In this document: piece by piece, positions 1 through 8,071 of the stretch | Numbering within the stretch: the stretch's first letter is position 1 | Layout: every line of letters starts with the position of its first letter | Source: Rhizobiales bacterium Y(2018) | GTDB taxonomy: Bacteria; Pseudomonadota; Alphaproteobacteria; Rhizobiales; Aestuariivirgaceae | Assembly (NCBI GenBank): GCA_005502925.1 | Contig: SCPD01000002.1 | Location: forward strand, 806,001 to 870,000 | DNA length: 64,000 nucleotides | Reading direction: 5' to 3' | Translations under genes and position numbers: made by a program | Notes under the pieces: generated by a model | What the model was told of the DNA's origin: nothing | Seen by the model: only the letters and a program-made list of their open reading frames with translations | Database searches by the model: none

Positions 1-2
1 GC

Positions 3-1214
3 CATGGCCTCGTCATGCTGGATGGAAATGACAGACCGCTGCGCAAGGCAAAACTCTGGAATGACACGGAGCCTGCGCCTGATGCCGAAGCACTGCTGCG
101 CCGCCGCCCGGCGCGTCATTGGGCGGATCTCACGGGATCTGTTCCGGCTCCGGCGCTCACTGTCGCGAAGCTCGCTTGGACCGAGCGCGTCCATCCCGGC
201 CTCGTTGCTGAGGCGCGCCGCATCATGCTGCCCTTCGACTATGTCATCTACCGGTTGAGTGGACATTCCGTGACCGAGCGGGGCGGGTCTTCCGGCACCG
301 GCTATTTCAATCCTTTCGCCAATCGCTGGGAACCAGACCTGGCCAGCCTCGCAGTCCCCGATGTCGACTGGGCGAATGTGCTGCCCGAGATCGTCGGCTC
401 CGGCGACGCGGCCGGCAAGGTTGGGGTGAAGGCCGGGCTCGGTGCTCTCGAAGGTGCCGTGGTCGGCGCCGGCACTGGTGACAACATGACCGCCGCTCTG
501 GGCATGGCCATCCGGGCCGGCGACACAGTCATTTCACTGGGAACCAGCGGCACGATCTATGGCGTGACACCAGATGGCGTGCGCGACGGCAGCGGGGCGA
601 TCAACGGTTATGCTGACGCAACGGGCGCCTTCCTGCCGATGGTGACGACGCTCAACGCGGCCAAGGTCACCGACATGTTTCGCCGGCTGCTCGGTGTCGG
701 CGTCGAGGAATTCGACCGATTGGCGCTCACTTGTCCCGCCGGAGCAGGCGGCCTCACCCTCGTTCCCTATCTCGACGGCGAGCGCACGCCCAACCTGCCC
801 AATGCCACCGGGCATCTGGCCGGGTTGCGCAGCGACACGACACCGGCCCAGATCGCGCGGGCGGCCGTCGAGGGCGTGCTGTGCGGCCTGCTCGAAGGCG
901 GAAATCTGCTGGAGGAGGCCGGCGTCGCGGCCAGTGGACGCTTGATTCTGACCGGTGGCGCATCGCGCTCCAAGGCTTGCCGGCAGATTCTGGCCGACCT
1001 CACCGGCCGCGCTGTCTGGACCTGTCCGATGGTCGAGAGCGGCGCTGGCGGCGCCGGCGTCCAGGCCGCTGCCGCGCTCACGCGCACCCCGGTCCAGGAC
1101 ATCGCCGATACCTGGGCTGTGCCGCTCGAGCTCGTCGCCGAGCCCGACTCCGAGGCCGCCGCGCAGGCCGCGGGCGTGCGCGAAAAATACCGCAAGACCA
1201 TCGAACGGATCTGA
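3..1214 (+). CDS. xylB: FGGY-family carbohydrate kinase, xylulokinase-like (5' truncated)
   Basis: This ATP-dependent sugar kinase probably phosphorylates a ketopentose or related sugar. The reading frame is open to the window edge, and its first residues are HGLVMLDG, the conserved region just after the N-terminal phosphate-binding segment, so the true start lies upstream. Seen here are the LWND substrate-region motif, GDNMTAALG, and the C-terminal ATPase region with ISLGTSGTIYG and LTGGASRSKACRQILADLTG. The C-terminal half is complete at about 400 residues (family about 480-500). It is followed by ABC sugar transporter genes and an epimerase on the same strand, so it should act on the imported sugar. 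The exact substrate (xylulose, ribulose or a rarer ketose) cannot be told from sequence. Confidence 0.85.
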   Translation, partial: HGLVMLDGNDRPLRKAKLWNDTEPAPDAEALLRRRPARHWADLTGSVPAPALTVAKLAWTERVHPGLVAEARRIMLPFDYVIYRLSGHSVTERGGSSGTGYFNPFANRWEPDLASLAVPDVDWANVLPEIVGSGDAAGKVGVKAGLGALEGAVVGAGTGDNMTAALGMAIRAGDTVISLGTSGTIYGVTPDGVRDGSGAINGYADATGAFLPMVTTLNAAKVTDMFRRLLGVGVEEFDRLALTCPAGAGGLTLVPYLDGERTPNLPNATGHLAGLRSDTTPAQIARAAVEGVLCGLLEGGNLLEEAGVAASGRLILTGGASRSKACRQILADLTGRAVWTCPMVESGAGGAGVQAAAALTRTPVQDIADTWAVPLELVAEPDSEAAAQAAGVREKYRKTIERI

Positions 1215-1239
1215 AGTGCCCGGCGAGAGGATGGAGAAC

Positions 1240-2262
1240 ATGGCAGTGATGGCCGAACCGACGCAGACCTCCGACAAGCGCATTAGGCTTCCCGCCGAAG
1301 CCGGCATCGCCTTCGTTCTTCTGGTCGTTCTGATTTCGGGGGCGCTCGCCTCGCCGAATTTCTTCACCATGTCGAATATTCTGATTCTGTTGCTCAATGG
1401 CGCCGTCATCGGCTTTCTTTGTCTGGGGCAGTCCTTCGTGCTGTTCACCGGCGGGATCGATCTCTCCTGCGGCTCGATCGTCGCCATGACCTGTGTGCTG
1501 GCCGCCGTCCTGATCCAGACGGTGGGGCTGCCCTGGCCGCTCGCCTGCATCATCGTGCTCGGCATCGGCGCGCTGGCCGGCGCCCTCAACGGCTTCATCA
1601 TCGACCGGACCGGCGTCCCGCCCTTCATCGTCACCTTCGCGATGATGGGCGTGGCGGCTTCGATTCCCCAGATCATCACCGGCGCGGAGTCGATCCGCGT
1701 TCTCCAGCTCGGCTACCGGATGATCGGCCAGTCGCGCATTCTGGGCATTCCCTTCCCGGTGATCGCCCTGGCCATCGCCACGGCCGTCGCGGCGCTGTTC
1801 CTCAGGCGCACGATAACCGGTACGCATATATTCGCCGTCGGCGGCAATGCCGATGCCGCGCGCCTCGCCGGTGTCAATATTTCGCGGATCACCGTGCTCG
1901 TTTACGCGATCTCAGGCTTCTGCGGCGCCTGCGGCGGGCTGATCTACGGCTCGCGGCTGATGACCGGCTATCCGACCGCCGGGCGTGGCGACGAGCTGTT
2001 CTTCTCGATCGCCGGCGCCGTCGTCGGCGGTGTCAGCCTGTTCGGCGGCATCGGCTCCATCTATGGCGCGATGATCGGCGCGACACTCATCGCGACCATT
2101 TCGAACCTCATGAACGTTCTCAACGTCAATGCCTACTGGCAGCCGCTGGTGATCGGCGTGATCATTCTCGTCGGTGTCACCTTCGACACCATGCGCTCCT
2201 CGCGCCGGCTGTCATTGCCGTGGAAAAAGCTTCTGAAACGGAAGGTTTCGACCGGCAGCTAG
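1240..2262 (+). CDS. Sugar ABC transporter permease (RbsC/AraH-like, BPD_transp_2)
   Basis: Inner-membrane permease of a CUT2-type sugar importer, 340 residues with about eight to ten hydrophobic segments. It carries the LSCGSIVAM region and the cytoplasmic-loop signature (TRITVLVYAISGFCGACGGL) typical of RbsC relatives. The first ATG choices are 1231 and 1240. I chose 1240 because the GAGAGG at 1225-1230 sits 9 nt before it, while it directly abuts 1231. It lies 25 nt after the kinase stop and is clearly part of the same operon. It pairs with the binding protein at 2338 and the double ATPase at 3360. Confidence 0.9.
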   Translation: MAVMAEPTQTSDKRIRLPAEAGIAFVLLVVLISGALASPNFFTMSNILILLLNGAVIGFLCLGQSFVLFTGGIDLSCGSIVAMTCVLAAVLIQTVGLPWPLACIIVLGIGALAGALNGFIIDRTGVPPFIVTFAMMGVAASIPQIITGAESIRVLQLGYRMIGQSRILGIPFPVIALAIATAVAALFLRRTITGTHIFAVGGNADAARLAGVNISRITVLVYAISGFCGACGGLIYGSRLMTGYPTAGRGDELFFSIAGAVVGGVSLFGGIGSIYGAMIGATLIATISNLMNVLNVNAYWQPLVIGVIILVGVTFDTMRSSRRLSLPWKKLLKRKVSTGS

Positions 2263-2337
2263 GGCCGGCGGAGCGGGACGGACTTCCAACCGATGCCGTC
2301 CTATGGACTATCATCATCACTCAAAAGGGAGAACAAG

Positions 2338-3294
2338 ATGACTGATTTTTGGCGGAATTGCATTGCGGGCGTTGCGGGTGTGTCGTTGCTGGCCATCGCG
2401 AGCGCCGCCCAGGCGGCGGATGGCAAGACGCTGGGCGTGGCCCTGCCCAATCTCACCAATCCCTATTATGTGGCGATGAAGAAGAGCTTCGAGGAGAATG
2501 GCGCGGCCCAGGGCTTCACCGTCAAGGTGCTGATCGCCGACAATGACGATGCCAAGCAGCTCTCGCAGGTGCAAAGTTTCGTGCAGCAGGGCGTCGATGC
2601 CGTAGCGCTCAACTGCGTGTCGTCCGGTCCCTGCGTTGCTTCCGTGGCGGAATTGAACCAGGCCAAGATTCCAGTCTTCACCATCAATCTCCTGCCTGAT
2701 CCGGAGGCGCTGAAGGTGGAAAATCTGACAGTCGTGCAGGCGGTTCAGACCGATCAGAAGGCGGGCGGCACCTATATCGGACAGCAGCTCCTCAAGGATA
2801 TTGGTGCGGACGGCAAGGCCGTCGTCGGCATCGTCGGCGAACCGACATCGGTTTCGGCCAATTTGCGTGACGAAGGCTTCAAGGAGGCGCTCGCATCCAA
2901 TCCGAATGTGAAGTTCGTGGCGCTGGTCAATGGCAAGGTGGAGGAAACCACCTCGCTCAAGGTCACGACGGAAATGCTGCAAGGCAATCCCGAAATCACC
3001 GTGGTCTACTCCGATACCGAACCCTCGGCGCTTGGCGCCATCGCGGCGATCGAGCAGCTTGGCCGCACCGATGTCACGCTCTATGCTTTCGTCGACAAGC
3101 TGGGTGTGCAGCACATTCAGAACAACGCGATCCTGAAGGCGGGCGCGATCCAGGAGCCGGCGAAGCTGGCGCAGATCCAGGTCGAGAACATCAAGAAGCA
3201 TCTGGCCGGCGAGACGCTCGAGCCGGTGATCAACAACCCGCCGTTGCTCGTCAACAAGGACAATGCGGCCGACACGATCGACAAGGCCTACTGA
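2338..3294 (+). CDS. Sugar ABC transporter periplasmic substrate-binding protein
   Basis: Periplasmic binding protein of the Peripla_BP_4 (ribose-binding) type, 318 residues. An N-terminal signal peptide ends near AAQA (about residues 1-24). The mature protein starts with the family hallmark GVALPNLTNPYYVAMKK and has the two-lobe pattern, including the hinge-region segment DTEPSALGAIAAIEQ. The start at 2338 follows AAAAGGGA at 2323-2330. It sits between the permease and ATPase genes and is followed by a strong stem-loop at 3307-3333 that may raise its level relative to the downstream genes. The ligand is unknown; kinase and epimerase neighbours suggest a pentose or ketose. Confidence 0.9.
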   Translation: MTDFWRNCIAGVAGVSLLAIASAAQAADGKTLGVALPNLTNPYYVAMKKSFEENGAAQGFTVKVLIADNDDAKQLSQVQSFVQQGVDAVALNCVSSGPCVASVAELNQAKIPVFTINLLPDPEALKVENLTVVQAVQTDQKAGGTYIGQQLLKDIGADGKAVVGIVGEPTSVSANLRDEGFKEALASNPNVKFVALVNGKVEETTSLKVTTEMLQGNPEITVVYSDTEPSALGAIAAIEQLGRTDVTLYAFVDKLGVQHIQNNAILKAGAIQEPAKLAQIQVENIKKHLAGETLEPVINNPPLLVNKDNAADTIDKAY

Positions 3295-3306
3295 CCGTCT
3301 GAATCC

Positions 3307-3333
3307 GGACGCGGCCCTTTCGGGGCCGCGTCC
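3307..3333 (+). terminator. Intercistronic stem-loop after the binding-protein gene
   Basis: A perfect 11-bp stem (GGACGCGGCCC / GGGCCGCGTCC) with a 5-nt loop begins 13 nt after the binding-protein stop. No T-run follows, so it is more likely an mRNA-stabilising or partial-termination element inside the operon than a full terminator. Confidence 0.65.
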
Positions 3334-3359
3334 TCAACCGCCGGTGCGGGAGCAGGAAA

Positions 3360-4859
3360 ATGACATTGGATGGCGTCTACCGGGCGAGCCGCATCACCAA
3401 GTCGTTTGCTGGCGTGGGCGTGCTTCACGGCGTCGACTTCACGGTGCGGCCGGGGACTATTCACGGATTATTTGGGCACAATGGTGCCGGCAAGTCGACG
3501 CTCTTGAAGATTCTCGCCGGTGCGCAGCCGCAGGATGACGGAACGCTGTCCATAGACGGCAGGGCGATCAGCCTTGCCTCGCCGCGCGATGCGCTCGAAC
3601 AGGGAATTGCCTGCGTCTACCAGGAGCTGCGCCTGATCTCCAATCTCACCGTGGCGGAAAACCTGTTCCTCGGCCGGGAATTGCGCAAGGGCGGCCTGAA
3701 GGACGGCAACGGCATGACGGCCTACACGCAGTCGCTGCTCGACGCCTATGGGCTGAGGACCGCTGCGTCGGCGCGCGTGGGGACATTGTCGCATCCCGAA
3801 AAGCAGATGGTCGAGGTGATCGCCAATCTCGACCGCAAGGCCCGTTTCCTGTTTCTCGACGAGCCTACGACAGCGCTTGATGGCGGGCAGGCGGCGAGCC
3901 TCCTCGCGGCGATCCGTCGGATTGCTCTCGAACGCCAGATTGGCGTCGTTCTCGTCTCGCACAAGCTCGACGAGGTGCTCGGCGTGTGTGACGAGGCCAC
4001 CGTGCTGTCCGGCGGGCGCGTCATTCTCCATGTCGAGCGTGAGAAGTTGAATAAGGAGATGATCGTCGACGCCATCGTCGGCGACGCGCATCACGCCGGA
4101 CCGGCACGGGTTTCGGGCGCCGCGGCTGGTGGAGATACGTTTCTGGAAGTGCGCGGACTGACCGGGGCGCGCCTTTCCGGGGTGACGCTCGCGGCGAGGG
4201 CCGGCGAGGTGCTGGGCGTCTACGGACTCGTCGGTTCGGGCCGCACCCGCTTCCTCAGATCCGTATTCGGCACCGAGCCGGTGACGGGCGGGGAGATCCT
4301 GATCGACGGCAAGCGCTATGAGCCGCGCTCGGCCAAGGATGCCCTGGCCGCCGGCATTGCGCTCCTGACCGAGGAGCGCAAGCGCGATGGCTTCATTCCC
4401 CTGATGTCGGCGTGTGAAAATGTCGTGCTCTCCACTTTGCGCCGGTACCGCGCGATGGGGCTGATCGACCATGCCGCCGCCGGCAGATCCGCGCGCCACA
4501 CGCTCGCCCGCATCGGCACGCGCGGGCGGCTCGATGCACCGATCAAGTCGCTTTCCGGCGGCAACCAGCAGAAGGTTCTCTTCGGCCGCATTATCGAGCA
4601 GGATGCGCGCCTCATCCTGCTCGATGAGCCGACCAAGGGGGTCGACATCGGGGCCAAGCAGGATATCTATGAGATCATCCGGCTGTTGGCGGATGAGGGA
4701 CGTTGCGTCGTGGTGGTCTCCAGCGAGGAAGAAGAGCTCCTCGAGGTGGCCGATCGCATCACGGTGTTCCATCACGGGCGTTGCGAATACGCTCCGGTTC
4801 CGGTGAGCGATGTTACTCTCGCGGCGTTGCGCCAGGCGGCTTGGGCGACCTCTGCATGA
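3360..4859 (+). CDS. Sugar ABC transporter ATP-binding protein, two ATPase domains (RbsA/XylG-like)
   Basis: Cytoplasmic ATPase of the CUT2 importer, 499 residues, with two fused nucleotide-binding domains. Domain 1 has Walker A GHNGAGKST near residue 40, Walker B FLFLDEPTTALD near 165 and an altered signature (LSHPEKQMVEV in place of LSGGQ). Domain 2 has the degenerate P-loop GLVGSGRTRFL, an intact LSGGNQQKV signature and Walker B ILLDEPTKGVD. This asymmetry is usual for the family, though HPE in the first signature is an unusual variant. Its stop overlaps the epimerase start (ATGA), so the two are translationally coupled. Confidence 0.92.
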   Translation: MTLDGVYRASRITKSFAGVGVLHGVDFTVRPGTIHGLFGHNGAGKSTLLKILAGAQPQDDGTLSIDGRAISLASPRDALEQGIACVYQELRLISNLTVAENLFLGRELRKGGLKDGNGMTAYTQSLLDAYGLRTAASARVGTLSHPEKQMVEVIANLDRKARFLFLDEPTTALDGGQAASLLAAIRRIALERQIGVVLVSHKLDEVLGVCDEATVLSGGRVILHVEREKLNKEMIVDAIVGDAHHAGPARVSGAAAGGDTFLEVRGLTGARLSGVTLAARAGEVLGVYGLVGSGRTRFLRSVFGTEPVTGGEILIDGKRYEPRSAKDALAAGIALLTEERKRDGFIPLMSACENVVLSTLRRYRAMGLIDHAAAGRSARHTLARIGTRGRLDAPIKSLSGGNQQKVLFGRIIEQDARLILLDEPTKGVDIGAKQDIYEIIRLLADEGRCVVVVSSEEEELLEVADRITVFHHGRCEYAPVPVSDVTLAALRQAAWATSA

Positions 4860-5494
4860 AATTGTCTGCCAGCCTCTATGCGGCGAATCCCCTTCGCCTG
4901 GCTCATTCCATCGCCGCCGTCGCCCCGCATGTCGGTTCCTTCCATGTCGATGTGATGGATGGTCAGTTCGCGCCGGCATTCGGCTGTGACGAGCGCCTGG
5001 TGACCGGTCTGATGCGCGAGAGCGATGTGCCGGTCGACATGCATCTGATGATCTACAATCCGGCGGCCTGGGCGGTTCGCTTCGCCGGCCTGGGCGTTCG
5101 CAGCGTCGCCTTCCACTTTGAGAGCGCGGCGGATGTCGAGAAGCTGGCCGCTGAGATCCGGCGGGAGGGCGCTCTGGCCTATCTGGCGCTGCGCCACACG
5201 ACCCCGGTCGAGGAGATCGCCGGGATGCTCGCCGCAGTCGACGGCGTTTTGCTGCTGACGGCTCCGGCGGGCGGCGGCAGCTTCGACGCGAATGCCTTTC
5301 AGCGGCTCGCGAGCCTGCCGCGGGATCTGACTTGTATCGTCGACGGCAACATCGATCAGACCCATTTCGTTCGCCTACGGCGTGAAGAGGTCGATCTCGC
5401 GGTCATCGGGAAGGCGCTTTTTTCGCACGCGGACATCGCGCGGCAGGCGCACAATCTGGCCCTGGCCGCATTGTGCTGCGATCAGGTTGACTGA
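4856..5494 (+). CDS. Ribulose-phosphate 3-epimerase family protein (possibly allulose-6-phosphate 3-epimerase)
   Basis: TIM-barrel epimerase, 212 residues, expected to interconvert C3 epimers of a ketose phosphate made by the upstream kinase. The metal-binding and catalytic set of the family is visible: His and Asp in FHVDVMDG, His in MHLMI, and Asp in VDGNID (usually VDGGI). The ATG at 4856 overlaps the ATPase stop at 4857-4859, which supports the start and operon membership. An AlsE-like role is as likely as Rpe, since the gene belongs to an import operon rather than a Calvin or pentose-phosphate cluster. Confidence 0.82.
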   Translation: MKLSASLYAANPLRLAHSIAAVAPHVGSFHVDVMDGQFAPAFGCDERLVTGLMRESDVPVDMHLMIYNPAAWAVRFAGLGVRSVAFHFESAADVEKLAAEIRREGALAYLALRHTTPVEEIAGMLAAVDGVLLLTAPAGGGSFDANAFQRLASLPRDLTCIVDGNIDQTHFVRLRREEVDLAVIGKALFSHADIARQAHNLALAALCCDQVD

Positions 5495-5563
5495 GCGGTT
5501 TTCCTGAGCGCCGGGCAGCGGCGTCGACTTGTCGTCAGCGTGCCGAGGTCCTATCTGTTGCCA

Positions 5564-6403
5564 ATGCCCAATTTGCTGCAACGTCTGATCCCGCGCCGCT
5601 GGCGCAAAGAAACGCCTCTTGTCCATGTCGTGCGTCTGCAGGGCGCCATCGGTGTCGGCACGCCCTTCAAGCCGCCTTTGACGCTCGAAGGAATAGCCGG
5701 GACTTTGGAGCGTGCCTTCGCCCGCAAGGGCATCGCCGCCGTCGCCTTGATCGTCAATTCACCAGGCGGTGCGGCGGTCCAGTCGGCCCTGATCCATGAG
5801 CGCATCCGCGCTCTGAGCGCCGAAAAGAACATCCCGGTCTACACTTTCTGCGAGGATGTCGCGGCGTCCGGCGGCTATTGGCTCGCTTGCGCCGGCGATG
5901 AGATCTATGCCGATGCGAGTTCGATCGTCGGCTCGATCGGCGTCATAGCCGCGGGCTTCGGCTTCGTCGAGGCGATCCGCAAGCTCGGCATCGAGCGGCG
6001 CGTCCATACCGCGGGCGAAAACAAATCGATTCTCGATCCTTTCCAGCCCGAGAAACCGGAGGATGTCGAACGCCTGTTGGGCCTGCAGCGCGACGTTCAC
6101 GAAGAATTCAAGACGCTGGTCAGGACGCGCCGGCAAGGCAAGCTCAAGGGCGATGAAACAGAGCTTTTTTCGGGTGCCTTCTGGTCCGGCCGGCAGGCTC
6201 TCACTTTGGGGCTGATCGACGGGATAGGCCATGTGCGCGACGTCATGCGGGGCAAATTCGGCGACAAGACCGAGCTCAAGGTCATCGCCAAGCCGGCCGG
6301 CTGGGGCTTGCGCCGGCTGGGTTTCGGCACCACTTTAGACCCGGCGTCAGGCCTCATTGATGCCATGGAATTACGTGCATTATGGGCTCGTTTCGGTTTA
6401 TGA
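5564..6403 (+). CDS. sppA: S49 family signal peptide peptidase (SppA-like, short form)
   Basis: Serine-lysine peptidase of about 280 residues, the half-length SppA type seen in alphaproteobacteria, thought to cut remnant signal peptides or other membrane-associated peptides. With the ATG at 5564, the catalytic Ser is residue 102 in AASGGYW and the general-base Lys is 154 in AGENKS. The SPGG oxyanion-region motif lies near residue 66. A GTG at 5540 would add eight residues (MPRSYLLP); neither start has a well-spaced ribosome site. There is no obvious N-terminal membrane segment, so association may be peripheral. Confidence 0.88.
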   Translation: MPNLLQRLIPRRWRKETPLVHVVRLQGAIGVGTPFKPPLTLEGIAGTLERAFARKGIAAVALIVNSPGGAAVQSALIHERIRALSAEKNIPVYTFCEDVAASGGYWLACAGDEIYADASSIVGSIGVIAAGFGFVEAIRKLGIERRVHTAGENKSILDPFQPEKPEDVERLLGLQRDVHEEFKTLVRTRRQGKLKGDETELFSGAFWSGRQALTLGLIDGIGHVRDVMRGKFGDKTELKVIAKPAGWGLRRLGFGTTLDPASGLIDAMELRALWARFGL

Positions 6404-6436
6404 TGCCTGCAGATTTGAGACTGGAAGGACCGTTTC

Positions 6437-6619
6437 ATGTTGAAAGCGTTGACGATTACCCTGGTCGGCCTCCTGGCCGCCGCCGCCCTGAAGCAGCTGG
6501 TGGATGGTCTTAACGCCGCCAGAGCCCGGGTTGTTGTCAAGCGCCGCCCGGTCGATCCGCGCGCCGTCACCCGCCTCAGGCAGGATCCGAGGACCGGTAT
6601 TTACTATCCGGATGCCTGA
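6437..6619 (+). CDS. Small hypothetical protein with an N-terminal hydrophobic segment
   Basis: 60 residues. Residues 1-20 form one hydrophobic helix (signal anchor or signal peptide). The rest is basic and ends with QDPRTGIYYPDA. It follows the S49 peptidase by 33 nt on the same strand and has GGAAGGA 8 nt before the ATG, so it is probably expressed with it. I do not recognise the family. The conserved-looking DPxTGxYxP end resembles short conserved proteins next to sppA in related bacteria. Confidence 0.6.
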   Translation: MLKALTITLVGLLAAAALKQLVDGLNAARARVVVKRRPVDPRAVTRLRQDPRTGIYYPDA

Positions 6620-6696
6620 TCGAGGGCTGCCTCGGATCGGCCTTATCTGAGGTGCTGGACCACAGATAATTCTCGCTTAAGTTGCTCGATTGCCAT

Positions 6697-6714
6697 CGTT
6701 TTTGACAAAAAACG
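6697..6714. promoter_or_regulatory. Inverted repeat with embedded TTGACA
   Basis: Seven-base arms CGTTTTT and AAAAACG flank GACA in the intergenic region before the pseudo-protease gene. A TTGACA hexamer at 6702-6707 could be a -35 element, but no convincing -10 follows at 16-18 nt. Operator or promoter function is a guess. Confidence 0.3.
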
Positions 6715-6790
6715 ACGTAAGGACACTTTTCCGCCCTTAAATTATTGCCGCCGGGTCTAGTTTTCGCCGCGCGAACATGGCTAGATTGTC

Positions 6791-6808
6791 ATGTCGTATA
6801 AGCGACAT
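6791..6808. promoter_or_regulatory. Inverted repeat upstream of the pseudo-protease gene
   Basis: ATGTCG and CGACAT arms flank TATAAG, 30 nt before the ATG at 6838. This could be an operator or a leader hairpin. Confidence 0.3.
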
Positions 6809-6837
6809 ACCCAATCAGCAACCGTTAAGGACGGCCC

Positions 6838-7992
6838 ATGATTCGATCTCCATCGATCACCTCCCTCGTTTTGACCAGCTCGCTCCTCCTCGCCACGGCC
6901 TTGGCCGGCCCGGCAGTCGCTCAGGAGGGCGCCAAGCTCAAGCGCGGCCAGTGGCCCGCGGTGGAAGCGGGGGCAGGTGCCGCGAATGCGCCCAAGACCG
7001 GTGACGCCAAAGGGCCGACCGCCAAGCCGGGCGCCATGAATGTGACCCGCAAGGGCGCCGGGCAGCAGGCGCCTGCCGCTCAGCTCGATGCCTTGACCGG
7101 CATGTCGATGAGCCGTGACGGCAAGGCCCGTTCGGTCAAGGTGCCGAACCGTCTCAAGGGCATGATTCTCAAGGGCAAGGGCGCTCAGGCGATCCAGGAA
7201 GCGCCGAAGCCCGGCAAGCTCGTGCCGATCAAGGACACGACTCAGTATCCCTATACCGCCGTCGGCCTGCTTTCCAACGGCTGCTCGGGCACCCTCATCG
7301 GCAAGCGTTTCGTGCTCACCGCCGCCTATTGCATCTTTAATCCGGAGAGCAAGAACTGGGACCAGAATCTCGATTTCTATCCGGGCATCAACGGTGAGAG
7401 CCGTCCCTTTGGCGGCGTCCAGTGGAAGAATGCCTGGGTGACCAAAGGCTTCGCCGAGAAGGGCGACTGGAACATGGCTTTCGGCCTAGTCGAGCTGCAG
7501 AGTGATGTCGGCGACCAGAATGGCTGGTTCGGCTTTGGCCACCTGCCGCAGATTCCCAAGGGCCCGGCCATGACCGGCTATCCGGCGGGCGTGCCCGACT
7601 TCACCATGTGGGAGACCACCTGCCCGGTTAAAGGCGCCGACAAATCCTTCATCGTCTATAACTGCCCGCTCAAAAAGCCGCTCGAAGGCATGGCGGGCGC
7701 GGGCATCTGGGTCGTCGACAAGCAGTCCAACGGTCCGATGCTGATCGCCCTCCATGGTGGCCCGCTCAAGGGCGCCGACGTGTGGGGCCAGCGCATCAAT
7801 GAAGAGGCCTTCTACACGCTCCAGGCCTGGATGAAGGACGCCGACCAGGGTGGTGACGATGGCGGTGAGGTCACCGACGACGACACCCAGGGTGATGATG
7901 TCGACACGACCGACACCGGCGGTGACGAGGTCAATCCCGACGACACCCAGGGCGATGAGGACGAAGAGTCCCAGGCGCCGAAGAAGAAGTAA
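6838..7992 (+). CDS. Secreted trypsin/V8-fold protein with a destroyed catalytic triad (pseudo-protease)
   Basis: 384 residues with a signal peptide cleaved near AVAQ (residue 29), a Gly/Ala/Lys-rich spacer to about 130, a chymotrypsin-fold domain at about 135-335 and a very acidic tail rich in DDTQGD units, ending in KKK. The domain has the family landmarks, but the His site reads TAAYC (Tyr164) and the nucleophile site reads GMAGAG (Ala286), where active relatives have TAAHC and G-x-SG. Asp210 is kept. It should therefore bind rather than cleave, unless it acts by another chemistry. RBS AAGGA lies 11 nt before the ATG. Alone on its strand between the small protein and glyQ. Confidence 0.8.
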   Translation: MIRSPSITSLVLTSSLLLATALAGPAVAQEGAKLKRGQWPAVEAGAGAANAPKTGDAKGPTAKPGAMNVTRKGAGQQAPAAQLDALTGMSMSRDGKARSVKVPNRLKGMILKGKGAQAIQEAPKPGKLVPIKDTTQYPYTAVGLLSNGCSGTLIGKRFVLTAAYCIFNPESKNWDQNLDFYPGINGESRPFGGVQWKNAWVTKGFAEKGDWNMAFGLVELQSDVGDQNGWFGFGHLPQIPKGPAMTGYPAGVPDFTMWETTCPVKGADKSFIVYNCPLKKPLEGMAGAGIWVVDKQSNGPMLIALHGGPLKGADVWGQRINEEAFYTLQAWMKDADQGGDDGGEVTDDDTQGDDVDTTDTGGDEVNPDDTQGDEDEESQAPKKK

Positions 7993-8030
7993 GACGACTT
8001 CTCCTTGACCCATAGGGGTTAGCCCCATAG

Positions 8031-8071
8031 TTTGCGCCCGCAACGGAACTCCCTTCCTCTGCGGGCGCAAA
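8031..8071 (+). promoter_or_regulatory. 12-bp perfect inverted repeat ending on the glyQ start codon
   Basis: TTTGCGCCCGCA (8031-8042) and its exact reverse complement (8060-8071) enclose a 17-nt loop. The 3' arm ends on the A of the glyQ ATG, and no purine-rich ribosome site is visible. It may terminate the upstream gene, or fold in the glyQ leader and limit translation. Confidence 0.55.

Noticed and set aside
534-1679. Long antisense open frame of 381 codons on the minus strand across the kinase and permease genes
   Set aside because: No recognisable domain, odd composition, and it lies wholly opposite well-supported genes; long antisense frames are expected at this GC content. The same applies at 3468-4979, 12328-13527 and 48492-50006.
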